A stretch of 64,000 nucleotides of DNA from Paraburkholderia sp. FT54 (GCF_031585635.1 NZ_CP134198.1:450024-514023), one strand, 5' to 3'. Counted from the stretch's first letter, positions 7,934 to 17,054 are shown. The notes: a model not told the origin generated them from the letters alone. Program-made: numbers and translations.

Positions 7934-8494
7934 ATGCAAATCCCTATGACTGACAAGGCTTACTTGATGATCGACTACCCTGACTATCTCGCTCTCGAGC
8001 ATGGCGCTTTTATATTGCGTGGGTTTGCGCTGCGCTACGGGGAAGAACTGCAGCGCGGCCTAGCCAAGCTACAAAAATCGCCATTTAATCGCCCCTCTGT
8101 AACGCCGAGTGGACTGAGCATGTCCGGCGACTCCACAACATGTTTTCATCTGGGCTGGACGACAATCGAGCGAAGTAAAGATCATTCTCTGATCGACATG
8201 CCGCGTGCGGCAATGCCAGAAGTATTGAGGAGTTTAGGGCGGGACGCCGCCGCTGCTGTGGGCTTCAATAACTTCGCGCCTGACGTCAGTCTGGACAGTC
8301 ACTCTTCGCCAGGCGCGCGCGTCTCTTTGCATCAGGAGATGAGCTGGCCAGAAGGTGGCGCGCCTATCGTTGCATTTGTATTGGGAATGGCTAGCGCATT
8401 TTTCTTCAAGGAGCACGAGTCTTCGGTGGATGCTCGCAGGATCAACCTTTGGCACGGCGATGTCATCGTGTGGGGACCGGCAGGCACCGCTTGA
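7934..8494 (+). pseudogene. AlkB-like 2-oxoglutarate/Fe(II) DNA dioxygenase, decayed and truncated
   Basis: Clear AlkB similarity runs from GAFILRGFALRYGEEL through LGWTT, RAAMPEVLRSLGRDAAAAVGF, SPGARVSLHQE, GAPIVAFVLGMASAFFF and WHGDVIVWG. AlkB normally removes alkyl groups from DNA bases using the iron ligands His-x-Asp and a later His. Here His-x-Asp reads His-Gln-Glu, the usual NRYAPGA loop reads SHSSPGA, and the protein stops right after VWG. The second iron-binding histidine and the two oxoglutarate-binding arginines are therefore absent. Intact relatives are about 210-220 residues with 30 more at the C-terminus; no continuation was found in the next frame. Very likely non-functional. 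Confidence 0.72.
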
Positions 8495-8824
8495 GTCATT
8501 TGCACTTTCGACGTCAGCCTCCGGCCGCGTTTGATAGCGGCGCGGACGAGGGCAAACGGGGGCTGCGATGACATCGCAAGTGCGGTGTGAATGACCGCTT
8601 GCCACCTAGAACCGACCACCCGGGCCACGTAGGACGGTCGTCCGTTGTGGGTCGGCTTCTGCCGACCGCGTCAGACAGCAGTCGGCCACAAGCCGCCATA
8701 CGGTCAGAGGATCCGAACGTCGGCTGTCGGCCAGAGACCCGCCACTTCCGGACTACACGATGCGTTCGGTCGGAGGGCTCGCCCTCATACTCGCACAACG
8801 TCTCGTGCCCTGTGAGCCGATTGC
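8495..8824. other. Intergenic repeat-like block before the IS
   Basis: No gene seen. From about 8600 the sequence is full of imperfect inverted CGGTC/CCGAC and GTCGGC motifs (for example GTCGGCTTCTGCCGAC near 8650), like the blocks at 6640-6780 and 23200-23460. Confidence 0.45.
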
Positions 8825-8834
8825 CTATCAGCCG
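8825..8834. repeat. Target-site duplication, left copy
   Basis: CTATCAGCCG directly precedes the left inverted repeat of the ISAs1-family element. The identical 10-mer follows the right inverted repeat at 10093-10102. Eight to ten bp duplications are normal for this family. Confidence 0.92.
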
Positions 8835-10092
8835 CAGGGCCGGAGCATCAAATTTTCTGTAGATTCAAGACCTGTGCAAGATAGTCGGGATTCCAGGCGG
8901 CGACCTTACGCTTCTTTGGCAGGCTGAGTGCGCGGCTGGAATCGGTGCGGAACAGATTGATAGCGAGTCGGCGCAGGAAGGAGAAATTCAGCGCGGCGTT
9001 GCGTAGCCGGATCTGGCTGGCGTCCTCACTGAAGGTGACATCCAGGCACCAGTGCAGGCCATTTTCGATAGCCCAGTGGGTGCGAGCGACATACAGAATG
9101 CGCTGGGCGTGGGCTGGCAGCGAACTGATCACGTAGCGCGTCTCAGTCTGGACCTGGCCGTGCGTCTCGCGCTGCGACTCGATGCACGCCACCGAGCGCA
9201 GGTTCGGCCAGCGTGCACGCAACTCGATGGCGTCGAGCCATGCGAGATCATCCACCGCCGTGCAGCGGCGCGTCTCGAATCGGCCATGGCCCTTGTCGAC
9301 GGTTTCGTGGGTATCGCATGGCCGCGGCGGATAACCGGGTTGATTCAGGCAGGCGGAGAACTCGCGCAGCGCCGTGGCCAGCGTCGGCTGGTTGTCTTTG
9401 ACGGCGAGCACGTAATCGCCGCCGCCTTCCACAATCTGGCGGGCGATTGCGGTTTGGCAGCCCATCGCATCGATCGTGACCACTGCGCCTTCGAGCGCCA
9501 GAACCGGCAGCAATTCCTTGATCGCCTCAATCTCGTTGGATTTGGCCTCGCACGGCTGCTGCCCCAGCGTCAGACCCATCTCGGCCGCGTATGCCGACAC
9601 CAGATGCAGCGCACCGGTACCACGCGCCACCGAACGTGAGCCGCGTAGCGCCTTGCCATCAATGGCAATCACCCGTCCATCAACCGCACCACACACGCCC
9701 TGGACCCATTCGACAAACCGGCTTTCGAACGCCGCAGGCGACAGCGCCTCAAAGACCCGCCGGATCGTGTCGTGACCTGGAATACCGTTGCGCAACTTCA
9801 GATACTGGCGCAGCCACGCCTGGCGCTCCACACCCCAGTCTTCAATGTCGTCCCAGCCTTCGGCGCCTGACATCACCGCGCACAGTGCCAGCACCACGAT
9901 ATCCAGCAGATCGTGGTCGCACCGTCCCGTTACCCGCGGGTCCGGCAGGTCCGCGAACGCCTCCACCAGCGCAGCCACTTCCTTGCGCATCTGTCGTCTC
10001 CGAAAAATCGACAGTAAACCCCGCGCGCCTATTGTTTACAACCCCCTCATCCTGTCCATTGAAAGTAAACGACTTTTGACGCTCCGGCCCTG
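8835..10092 (-). mobile_element. Complete ISAs1-family insertion sequence
   Basis: 1258-bp element with one transposase gene on the minus strand. Terminal inverted repeats start CAGGGCCGGAGC at both ends (8835 rightward; 10092 leftward) and continue with RTCAAAA. It is flanked by a perfect 10-bp direct repeat. Removing the IS and one copy of the repeat restores an uninterrupted intergenic region upstream of the LysR gene. Intact ends, intact gene and intact duplication indicate a recent insertion. Confidence 0.95.
8848..9990 (-). CDS. ISAs1 family transposase
   Basis: 380-residue DDE transposase, full length for the family. The N-terminal DUF4338-like region (VEAFADLPDPR) and the hallmark CAVMSGAEGWDDIEDWG are followed by the catalytic domain: D in IAIDGKALRGS (about 115), D in VVTIDAMGCQ (about 173), and the C-terminal YVARTHWAIENGLHWCLDVTFSED block with the conserved Glu. 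It has no frameshift. It ends 13 bp inside the IS left end and starts about 100 bp inside the right end. Confidence 0.95.
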   Translation of the reverse strand: MRKEVAALVEAFADLPDPRVTGRCDHDLLDIVVLALCAVMSGAEGWDDIEDWGVERQAWLRQYLKLRNGIPGHDTIRRVFEALSPAAFESRFVEWVQGVCGAVDGRVIAIDGKALRGSRSVARGTGALHLVSAYAAEMGLTLGQQPCEAKSNEIEAIKELLPVLALEGAVVTIDAMGCQTAIARQIVEGGGDYVLAVKDNQPTLATALREFSACLNQPGYPPRPCDTHETVDKGHGRFETRRCTAVDDLAWLDAIELRARWPNLRSVACIESQRETHGQVQTETRYVISSLPAHAQRILYVARTHWAIENGLHWCLDVTFSEDASQIRLRNAALNFSFLRRLAINLFRTDSSRALSLPKKRKVAAWNPDYLAQVLNLQKI

Positions 10093-10102
10093 CTATCAGC
10101 CG
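10093..10102. repeat. Target-site duplication, right copy
   Basis: CTATCAGCCG, identical to 8825-8834, immediately outside the right inverted repeat. Confidence 0.92.
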
Positions 10103-10213
10103 ATCCGGGGCTTGCCTTTACCTCTCAGATGCGCCAAATTTCTGGAATCGTCAGTAGCGAAGCAGAAGAACACCCTGAAGCAAGACGGTTCGCGACCCCT
10201 GTACCCAGGAACA

Positions 10214-11104
10214 ATGCGCATCCCTCCACTAAAAGCCATCGTCGCGTTCGAGAGTGTCGCCCGCACAAAGAGCGTCAACCGGGCGGCTGACGAATTAGGA
10301 TTAACGCCATCGGCGGTCAGCCATCAAATTGCCAATCTCGAATCAATGGTCGGAAGACCCTTGTTCACGAGACTGGGGCGCGGACTAGTGCTGACGCCTA
10401 CGGGTCAGCAATATCTGGCTGATGTCACCGGATCGCTCGCTGATCTGAGCCGCGCAACGGAGCGCGCATCGAGCCAGTCGGGCGTGGAGATTCTTCGCAT
10501 TCATTCGAGCCCCAGCTTCGGGCTGATGTGGTTGCTGCCGCGCCTCGCTTCCTTCCAGGAAGCGAACGGCGACATTCAGTTGAATCTGGCGTGTTCATAC
10601 GAGGATGTGTCATTCACGTCCGGCTACTATGACGTCGATGTACGGCATGGCTACGCGCATTGGACCGACGGCGAGATCAAAACGCTTCGCCATGAATTCA
10701 TCGCGCCTCTTGCCTCGGAGGAGTACCTGAGAAAATTTCCGGTGCGCACCCCCGAGGACCTGCTCGACCGTCGCCTGATCTTCTCGGAGACGCCTCTCGT
10801 GCAGTGGAAGCAATGGTTCGGCAAGTTCGGCGTCGCGGAGTCGCGCAAGTCATACGATTTCGCGTTCGACCGCTCGTACATGTCGCTCGAGGCCGCGGCA
10901 TTGGGACACGGCATCGCGCTCGAAAGCACGATGCTCGCATCGGTCCATCTGAAACGGGGTTCGCTCGTACCGGTCTTCGATCGCACGTATGCGGTGGAGG
11001 TCGGAGCCCATCACCTCGTTTACCCTTCCCAGAACGCGGATTTGCCGCGCGTGGCCAAATTCCTGGCCTGGGTCGAGCAGGAGATCAACCGTGACGCCGT
11101 ATAG
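10214..11104 (+). CDS. LysR-family (GcvA-like) transcriptional regulator
   Basis: 296-residue LysR-type regulator. The N-terminal winged helix (residues 1-65, with SVNRAADELGLTPSAVSHQI as the recognition helix) matches the GcvA subgroup. The remainder is a periplasmic-binding-protein-like effector domain (from about residue 92). The ATG at 10214 gives the canonical start LKAIVAFESVAR; upstream in-frame codons run into IS DNA and are excluded. It lies directly upstream of, and in the same direction as, the SDR/transporter/transketolase genes, so it is the likely regulator of that locus; the effector is unknown. An ISAs1 element sits 120 bp upstream and may have altered its promoter. Confidence 0.9.
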   Translation: MRIPPLKAIVAFESVARTKSVNRAADELGLTPSAVSHQIANLESMVGRPLFTRLGRGLVLTPTGQQYLADVTGSLADLSRATERASSQSGVEILRIHSSPSFGLMWLLPRLASFQEANGDIQLNLACSYEDVSFTSGYYDVDVRHGYAHWTDGEIKTLRHEFIAPLASEEYLRKFPVRTPEDLLDRRLIFSETPLVQWKQWFGKFGVAESRKSYDFAFDRSYMSLEAAALGHGIALESTMLASVHLKRGSLVPVFDRTYAVEVGAHHLVYPSQNADLPRVAKFLAWVEQEINRDAV

Positions 11105-11293
11105 CGCCAGGCCGCGCCAAGCGGGAATCCGGCGCCCTGGCTTATGCGAAAGGGCTGCTTTCTGACGCCTGTGATTCCATGCTGCAGCGACACCTGAAAA
11201 TTCTTCAGCAATAGTTGAGCCGAACTGCATTGATTGGGATGGTTGAAGCGCTGAAACTGCGTCTACCAACTAACACGATCGATGGAGACAAAT

Positions 11294-12043
11294 ATGTTGC
11301 TCGACAGCAAAGTGGTAATCGTCACGGGTGCAGCTTCGCCGCGGGGTATCGGCAAGGCAACCGCAAAAGCACTGGCTGCGCAAGGCGCACGAGTGGTGAT
11401 TCTGGACCTTAAAAAGGAAGACGCTGAAAGCGCTGCGCGCGATCTCGGCGAAGGACACCTTGGCCTCGCCTGCGATGTGACCGACAAGGCAGCATGCGTG
11501 GCTGCCGCCAGGGCGGTCACCGAGAAGTACGGCCGTGTTGATGGCCTTATCAACAACGCAGGCATCACCCAGCCTTTGAAGACGATGGACATCGGAGCCG
11601 AGAACTTCGATGCGGTCATCGACGTGAACCTGCGCGGCACGCTCTACATGTCGCAAGCGGTCATACCGCAGATGAGAAAGCAAAAAAGCGGCAGCATCAT
11701 CTGCATGTCATCCGTTTCCGCGCAACGCGGCGGCGGCATCTTCGGCGGTCCTCACTACAGCGCCGCGAAAGCGGGCGTACTTGGCCTCGCTCGTGCCATG
11801 GCGCGCGAACTCGGGGCGGACAACATCCGCGTCAACTCGATCACACCGGGCCTCATCCAGACCGACATCACCGGCGACAAGCTCACGACAGAGATGCGCG
11901 CCGACATCATCAAGGGCATTCCGCTCGGCCGGCTCGGCGATGCCGCCGACGTCGCGAACGCCTGCCTGTTCCTATCGAGCGACCTGTCGGCGTATCTCAC
12001 CGGCATCACGCTCGACGTCAACGGCGGCATGCTGATTCACTAA
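11294..12043 (+). CDS. SDR-family NAD(P)-dependent oxidoreductase
   Basis: 249-residue classical short-chain dehydrogenase. It shows the cofactor motif GAASPRGIGK (about 12-21), NNAG (about 89), the catalytic Ser in SSVSAQ, and the Tyr-x-x-x-Lys pair in HYSAAKAG. The C-terminus LTGITLDVNGG is typical of FabG-like sugar or polyol dehydrogenases. An acidic residue after the second beta strand (ILDLKK) suggests NAD+ preference. ATG 11294 is chosen over 11282 because GGAGA lies between them. First gene after the LysR regulator and probable first step of the catabolic route: oxidation of a sugar, or of a hydroxyl on a sugar acid. Confidence 0.9.
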   Translation: MLLDSKVVIVTGAASPRGIGKATAKALAAQGARVVILDLKKEDAESAARDLGEGHLGLACDVTDKAACVAAARAVTEKYGRVDGLINNAGITQPLKTMDIGAENFDAVIDVNLRGTLYMSQAVIPQMRKQKSGSIICMSSVSAQRGGGIFGGPHYSAAKAGVLGLARAMARELGADNIRVNSITPGLIQTDITGDKLTTEMRADIIKGIPLGRLGDAADVANACLFLSSDLSAYLTGITLDVNGGMLIH

Positions 12044-12121
12044 GTACGACATCCGTCGCGATGGCGGCGGATGGGTCAATGCACCCGGGGAAAACCCGGG
12101 GCGATATGGCAGGAGACAACC

Positions 12122-13450
12122 ATGAAAACGAAGGCCACCGCGCCGTCAATGACGGGCGATGTCACATCGCTCGCCGATCCGGCGAGTTTCGAATCAAAAA
12201 CGTATGCCAAGGTCGGACGGCGCTTGATACCGTTTCTGATGCTGTGCTATCTGGGCGCTTATCTCGATCGTGTCAACGTGGGCTTCGCGAAACTGCAGAT
12301 GCTCAACGACCTGCGATTCAGCGAAACCGTGTACGGATTCGGCGCCGGTATTTTCTTCCTCGGTTATTTCCTCTTCGAGGTACCGAGCAATCTCATGTTG
12401 CACAAGGTGGGCGCACGAAACTGGCTCGCCCGCATCATGCTGACGTGGGCCGTGATCTCGGCCTCCTTTGTCTTCGTCAAGTCGCCCACCACCTTCTATG
12501 TTCTGCGCTTTCTATTGGGCGTGGCCGAGGCGGGATTCGCACCGGGCGTTATCCTGTACCTGACCTACTGGTTTCCCGCAGCGCGGCGCGCAAAGGCACT
12601 GTCCCTCTTCTTCATGGCGATTCCCCTCGCAGGGATACTTGGCGGACCGCTCTCCGGTTTCATCCTGCATGCGTTCCACGGCGTACAGGGGTTGGCGGGC
12701 TGGAAGTGGCTGTTCATCCTCGAGGCGGCGCCATCGCTGATCCTGGGTGTCGCCATCCTGCTCTACCTCGACAATGGCATCGCCGTCGCGAAGTGGCTCA
12801 CTGATGCGGAAAAAGCGCTCCTCGCACGCAACGTGGCGAACGACAACGCCCACAAGGTCGCCCATGTATCGATCAGGTCTTTCATCGGCGATCGTCGTTT
12901 GTGGTTGATGGCCGCCATCTACTTTTGCGTCGTGCTCGGTCAATATGGGCTGACGTTCTGGCTGCCGACGATCATCCGCAAGTCGGGCGTCGCCGACCCT
13001 CTGTGGGTCGGTATCTTCACGGCCATTCCTTACCTGTGCGCCATCATTGTGCTTCCGCTGGTAGGCGCAAGCGCTGACCGCCACCGCGAACGGCGTCTGC
13101 ATCTTGCGATCCCGATGCTCGTATCGGCGGCCGGCTTTGCCACGCTTCCGATGCTGGGTGGAATCGGCGCGTCGCTGGTGTGCGTCAGCGTGGCCGCCGC
13201 CGGCATCCTAGCTTCGTCGTCGCAGTTCTGGTCACTGCCGACCGCGCTCCTTGGCGGCATGTCCGCAGCGGCGGGCATCGCCGCGGTGAACTGCTTCGCC
13301 AATCTCGCAGGCTTCTTCTCGCCGGCCATTGTCGGCTGGTTGAACGACCTGACCGGCAAGTCGACGGCCGGGCTCATCTTTATCTCCGTCGCTGTCGTCA
13401 TCGGTGCCGGGCTTGTTTTCCTCGTGCCGGCCAAAACTGTCAATCGCTGA
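12122..13450 (+). CDS. MFS transporter, anion:cation symporter (ACS) family
   Basis: 442-residue, 12-helix inner-membrane transporter. The opening LIPFLMLCYLGAYLDRVNVGFAKL and the loop VPSNLMLHKVGARNW are hallmarks of the ACS branch, which imports organic acids and sugar acids such as tartrate, galactonate or phthalate with protons. AGGAGA precedes the ATG at 12122. It sits 78 bp after the SDR gene and 43 bp before the transketolase genes in the same direction. Together with the ABC system downstream, the locus has two uptake routes, perhaps one for the sugar and one for its acid. Confidence 0.9.
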   Translation: MKTKATAPSMTGDVTSLADPASFESKTYAKVGRRLIPFLMLCYLGAYLDRVNVGFAKLQMLNDLRFSETVYGFGAGIFFLGYFLFEVPSNLMLHKVGARNWLARIMLTWAVISASFVFVKSPTTFYVLRFLLGVAEAGFAPGVILYLTYWFPAARRAKALSLFFMAIPLAGILGGPLSGFILHAFHGVQGLAGWKWLFILEAAPSLILGVAILLYLDNGIAVAKWLTDAEKALLARNVANDNAHKVAHVSIRSFIGDRRLWLMAAIYFCVVLGQYGLTFWLPTIIRKSGVADPLWVGIFTAIPYLCAIIVLPLVGASADRHRERRLHLAIPMLVSAAGFATLPMLGGIGASLVCVSVAAAGILASSSQFWSLPTALLGGMSAAAGIAAVNCFANLAGFFSPAIVGWLNDLTGKSTAGLIFISVAVVIGAGLVFLVPAKTVNR

Positions 13451-13493
13451 CACCGTCTGCTGCAAAGACTCACTTTTTAATCAAGGAGACACC

Positions 13494-14336
13494 ATGAACA
13501 GTCCGTCATCAGATGCGGTGACGCTCGCCGAGCGCGCCTACCGGATTCGCAGAAACGCCTTGCTGATGGGCGAAGTGCAGGGACAAGGCTATATCGGCCA
13601 GGCCCTCGACATCGCTGATGTACTCGCGGTTGCCTACTTCGGTGCGATGCGCTACCGGGCCGACAATCCCGAATGGGAAGGCCGCGACCGCTTCCTGCTG
13701 TCCAACGGCCACTATGCGATCGCGCTTTACGCCGCGCTTTTCGAAGCCGGCTTCCTGCCACCGGAAGAACTCGAGACCTACGGCAGCGACGACAGCCGGT
13801 TGCCGATGTCCGGCATGGCGAGCTACACGCCCGGCATGGAGATGTCCGGCGGCTCGCTCGGCCACGGTCTCACGATCGCGGTGGGCCGCTGTCTGGGACT
13901 GAAGCGCAAGGGCTCAAAGGCCTTCGTCTACACGCTCTTCTCCGACGGCGAACTCGATGAAGGCGCGATCTGGGAGGGCCTGATGTCGGCCGCTCACTGG
14001 AAACTGGACAACCTGATCGCCATGGTCGACGTCAACAATCAGCAGGCCGACGGTCCCTCCTCGAAAATCATGGCGTTCGAGCCGCTCGTCGAGAAACTCG
14101 AAGCATTTGGCTGGTTCACGCAGCGCGTGGACGGCAACGACATTGACGCAGTCAAGACCGCCTTCGATGCCGCACGCCATCATCCGAAAGCGCAGCCCCG
14201 GATTATCGTTTGCGATACCCGCATGGGCTGCGGCGTGCCGTTCCTCGAAGAACGGGAAAAGAATCACTTCATCCGCGTCGATGCCCATGAGTGGCAACTG
14301 GCGCTCGCAGCACTCGAAGCAGGGAGACAAGCATGA
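13494..14336 (+). CDS. Transketolase-like, N-terminal subunit (ThDP-binding)
   Basis: 280-residue protein equal to the first half of a transketolase. It contains RDRFLLSNGHYAIALYA, GSLGHGLTIAVG and the thiamine diphosphate/Mg motif GDG...N in modified form (FSDGELDEGAIWEG to VDVNNQQADG, about 150-190). AAGGAGA precedes the ATG at 13494. The stop overlaps the next start (ATGA), indicating a two-subunit enzyme. Split transketolases are known from several dedicated sugar pathways, including apulose-4-phosphate cleavage (AptAB). Here no sugar kinase is adjacent, so the natural substrate is open. Confidence 0.9.
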   Translation: MNSPSSDAVTLAERAYRIRRNALLMGEVQGQGYIGQALDIADVLAVAYFGAMRYRADNPEWEGRDRFLLSNGHYAIALYAALFEAGFLPPEELETYGSDDSRLPMSGMASYTPGMEMSGGSLGHGLTIAVGRCLGLKRKGSKAFVYTLFSDGELDEGAIWEGLMSAAHWKLDNLIAMVDVNNQQADGPSSKIMAFEPLVEKLEAFGWFTQRVDGNDIDAVKTAFDAARHHPKAQPRIIVCDTRMGCGVPFLEEREKNHFIRVDAHEWQLALAALEAGRQA

Positions 14337-15334
14337 GCGACACCACCACCCAAAAGCCGCGTCTGAAGACGTCGGCGATGATTGCATCGATCGCCGGCGA
14401 AGGGCAGGTCACGCGTTCCGCTCCGTTCGGTCATGCATTGGCCCAACTGGCTCGGGAGAAGACGAACGTAGTAGGTATGACTGCCGACCTCGGCAAGTAC
14501 ACCGACCTGCACATCTTTGGCAAGGAATTCCCGGAGCGCTACTACCAGATGGGCATGGCCGAGCAGTTGCTGATGGGCGCGGCCGCCGGTATGGCGCATG
14601 AAGGCAGCCAGCCGTTCGTGACGACATACGCCGTGTTTGCGACCCGTCGTGCGTATGACTTCATGCACCAGGCGATTGCGGAAGACAACCTCGACGTGAA
14701 GATCATCTGCGCGTTGCCTGGCCTCACGACCGGCTATGGCCCGAGCCACCAGGCGGCCGAGGATCTTGCCCTGATGCGTGCGATGCCGAACATGACGGTC
14801 ATCGATCCGTGCGACGCGCTCGATACCGAGCAGATGGTGCCCGCGATCGCCGCGCATAACGGTCCGGTGTATGCGCGCTTGCTGCGTGGCAACGTTCCGG
14901 CCGTGCTCGATGAATACGACTATCAGTTTGAACTCGGCAAGGCGAAGCTGCTGCGCGACGGCGCCGAGGTGCTGATCATCTCGTCGGGCATCATGACCAT
15001 GCGCTCGCTGGAAGTCGCGAAGGCGCTCGAGGCGGACAACGTTGGCGTCGGCGTGTTGCATGTGCCGACCATCAAGCCCCTCGACACGGAGACGATCCTG
15101 CGCGAAGCGAGGCGCACGGGCCGGATGGTCGTGGTGACCGAGAACCATACGGTGATCGGTGGTCTCGGAGAAGCGGTCGCAACCACGCTGCTCACGGCTG
15201 GCGTCACGCCGATGTACCGTCAAATTGCACTGCCCGATGAGTTCCTCGCTGCGGGCGCGCTGCCGACCTTGCACGACCGCTACGGCATCTCGACCAACGT
15301 CATGGCGAGCACGATCAAGAGTTGGCTCGGATGA
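14333..15334 (+). CDS. Transketolase-like, C-terminal subunit (pyrimidine-binding domain)
   Basis: 333-residue partner of the preceding gene. It has the pyrimidine domain with the catalytic Glu in MGMAEQLLMGAAAGMA (about 66-80), the histidine-containing loop GLTTGYGPSHQAAEDLALMR, and a transketolase C-terminal domain (from about 200, TIKPLDTETILREARRTGRMVVVTENHTVIGGLGEAV). The start at 14333 overlaps the upstream stop and has GGGAGA upstream. Together the two chains have the domain content of one full transketolase. Expected to transfer a C2 ketol unit in the cytoplasm. Confidence 0.9.
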   Translation: MSDTTTQKPRLKTSAMIASIAGEGQVTRSAPFGHALAQLAREKTNVVGMTADLGKYTDLHIFGKEFPERYYQMGMAEQLLMGAAAGMAHEGSQPFVTTYAVFATRRAYDFMHQAIAEDNLDVKIICALPGLTTGYGPSHQAAEDLALMRAMPNMTVIDPCDALDTEQMVPAIAAHNGPVYARLLRGNVPAVLDEYDYQFELGKAKLLRDGAEVLIISSGIMTMRSLEVAKALEADNVGVGVLHVPTIKPLDTETILREARRTGRMVVVTENHTVIGGLGEAVATTLLTAGVTPMYRQIALPDEFLAAGALPTLHDRYGISTNVMASTIKSWLG

Positions 15335-15536
15335 GCGCAGGGAATCTCCCGACGGGATAGGCAAGTCGGGGCCACAGCATTGAGAGCCGTGACGGTGAGT
15401 CAGTTCGTCGGCACACCGTCACGGGAAGACGCAAGAAACGTGAGCGGATCAATCCACGAATAATCCAATAAAACATAGTACTACATAATATTAATCCGGA
15501 ACCAGGTCGCGCACCAGCCCGAACGAAGGAGAGTCT
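15335..15536. promoter_or_regulatory. AT-rich leader upstream of the ABC transporter genes
   Basis: A 200-bp gap with a markedly AT-rich stretch (15455-15495), the most AT-rich patch in this part of the window, ahead of the ABC ATPase gene. It probably carries a second promoter for the transporter genes. It contains the palindromic segment described as a separate feature. Confidence 0.5.
15474..15489. promoter_or_regulatory. Candidate regulator operator (GntR-like palindrome)
   Basis: CATAGTACTACATAAT contains the palindrome TAGTACTA. Its reverse complement ATTATGTAGTA recurs exactly at 24965-24975, overlapping the start of the leftward MFS gene. Palindromes with GTA/TAC half sites are typical of FadR-type GntR regulators. 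This is inferred from sequence form only. Confidence 0.3.
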
Positions 15537-17054
15537 GTGAACACACTGCCTTATCTTATGACCGCGCGCGGTATCGTGAAAAGTTACGGTCCGACGAGCG
15601 TCCTCAAAGGCTTCGACCTGTCGGTAGCTGCGGGAGAAGTACATGCTTTTCTCGGCGGCAATGGAGCCGGAAAGTCCACTTTCATCAAGATCATTTCAGG
15701 GCAAATCGAACGCGACGGAGGCAGCCTCGAGTTTTCACAGAATAGCGCGTCATCGGGCGCCGCTGAGTCGAGCGACGAAAACACTATTGCCGTTGTCAAC
15801 CAGGAACTCGCGCTGCTGCCGCATCTCACGGTGGCCGAGAATATCGCGCTACCGCGCAGTCGCCGCGGATACGGCCTGTTCAACGCCAGCGAAGCGCGCC
15901 GGATAGCCGTGGATGCACTGTCCCTGATCGACCCGACATTCGCGCACGTCTCGGTCGACCGGCTTGTTGCCGACCTGAGCCTGCACGAACGGCAACTTGT
16001 CGAGATCGCTCGCGCACTGGACTCCGGTGCGTCGTTACTGCTGCTCGACGAACCGACCGCCAACCTGACAGCGGGCGAGACCGAGCGACTGTTCACCGTG
16101 ATTCGGCGATTGACGGTAGACAAGGGGCTCGCGGTGCTGTTCGTGTCACATCGCATGCGGGAGATCCGTCAGATTGCGGACGTCTGCACCATCATCAGGA
16201 ACGGCCAGACCGCTGTTGACCGCGTCGCGCTGACGTCCATCACCGACGCTGAAATTGTCGAGCAAATGGGCCAGGCCGCTTTGGACACGGCACGCTCGGA
16301 GCCTCGCGCCCAACGCAGAGCGCTTGAGCGCCGCAACGGCGGCGACGCCGCGATGCCCAATGACTTGCGCATTCAAACCAATGGCATCGATCTCGAGATC
16401 GCCGCGGGCGCGATCCTCGGTCTCGCCGGACCGCCCGCTGGCCCCGAGGCCCTGATGGACGCCCTCATCGGGGTCTCAACGTCAAACAAGTGGTCGATCA
16501 CCCGGAACGGGACAGCCGTCAGCTATCGACGCCCATCGACCGCCGCGCGTGACGGCGTCGGCTTTGTCTCCGGAGACAGGGCGAACAAGGGGATTCTTGC
16601 GAATCTTCCGATTGTCGACAACCTTGCCGCATCGGCGCGCGTTGTCGGACGAAAGCGTACCGTGCGCCGCGAAGAGGTAGCGCAGGGCAACGACCTTCTC
16701 GATGCACTGAGTATTCGTGCCGGTTCCCTTTGGGATCTGCCGGCGACGCTCAGCGGGGGAACGCAACAGAAGCTGCTGATCGCGCGCTGGCTCAAGTTGA
16801 AGCCGACAGTGCTGGTGCTCGGAGAGCCGACGCGTGGCGTCGACATTCGTACCAAACAGGAGATCTATGCGCTGATTCGCGAGATGGCGGCACAGGGAGC
16901 AATCATCGTGTGGTGGTCGACCGAATACGTGGAACTGGTTGAGTTGTGCGACACCGTGCTCGCGTTCGACCCGGACGGACTCCCGACTTCGGTCCTGAAA
17001 GACCACCAGATCAACGAGGCCGAACTCGCCCACGCGACGGGCATGGCCGCCTGA
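15537..17054 (+). CDS. Sugar ABC transporter ATP-binding protein (RbsA/AraG type)
   Basis: 505-residue cytoplasmic ATPase with two nucleotide-binding domains, the normal form for CUT2 sugar importers. Domain 1: Walker A GGNGAGKS (about 38), signature LSLHERQ, Walker B LLLLDEPTAN. Domain 2: the Walker A position reads GPPAGPEAL (degenerate, as is common in the second half), signature LSGGTQQK, Walker B-like VLGEPTRGVD. A GTG start at 15537 is chosen because AAGGAGA lies 5-6 bp upstream. It heads an ATPase-permease-binding protein set. Confidence 0.93.
   Translation: MNTLPYLMTARGIVKSYGPTSVLKGFDLSVAAGEVHAFLGGNGAGKSTFIKIISGQIERDGGSLEFSQNSASSGAAESSDENTIAVVNQELALLPHLTVAENIALPRSRRGYGLFNASEARRIAVDALSLIDPTFAHVSVDRLVADLSLHERQLVEIARALDSGASLLLLDEPTANLTAGETERLFTVIRRLTVDKGLAVLFVSHRMREIRQIADVCTIIRNGQTAVDRVALTSITDAEIVEQMGQAALDTARSEPRAQRRALERRNGGDAAMPNDLRIQTNGIDLEIAAGAILGLAGPPAGPEALMDALIGVSTSNKWSITRNGTAVSYRRPSTAARDGVGFVSGDRANKGILANLPIVDNLAASARVVGRKRTVRREEVAQGNDLLDALSIRAGSLWDLPATLSGGTQQKLLIARWLKLKPTVLVLGEPTRGVDIRTKQEIYALIREMAAQGAIIVWWSTEYVELVELCDTVLAFDPDGLPTSVLKDHQINEAELAHATGMAA

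Noticed and set aside
13494..15334. The two transketolase halves as a frameshifted single gene
   Set aside because: The second half has its own ribosome binding site and ATG overlapping the stop, and two-subunit transketolases are a known arrangement.
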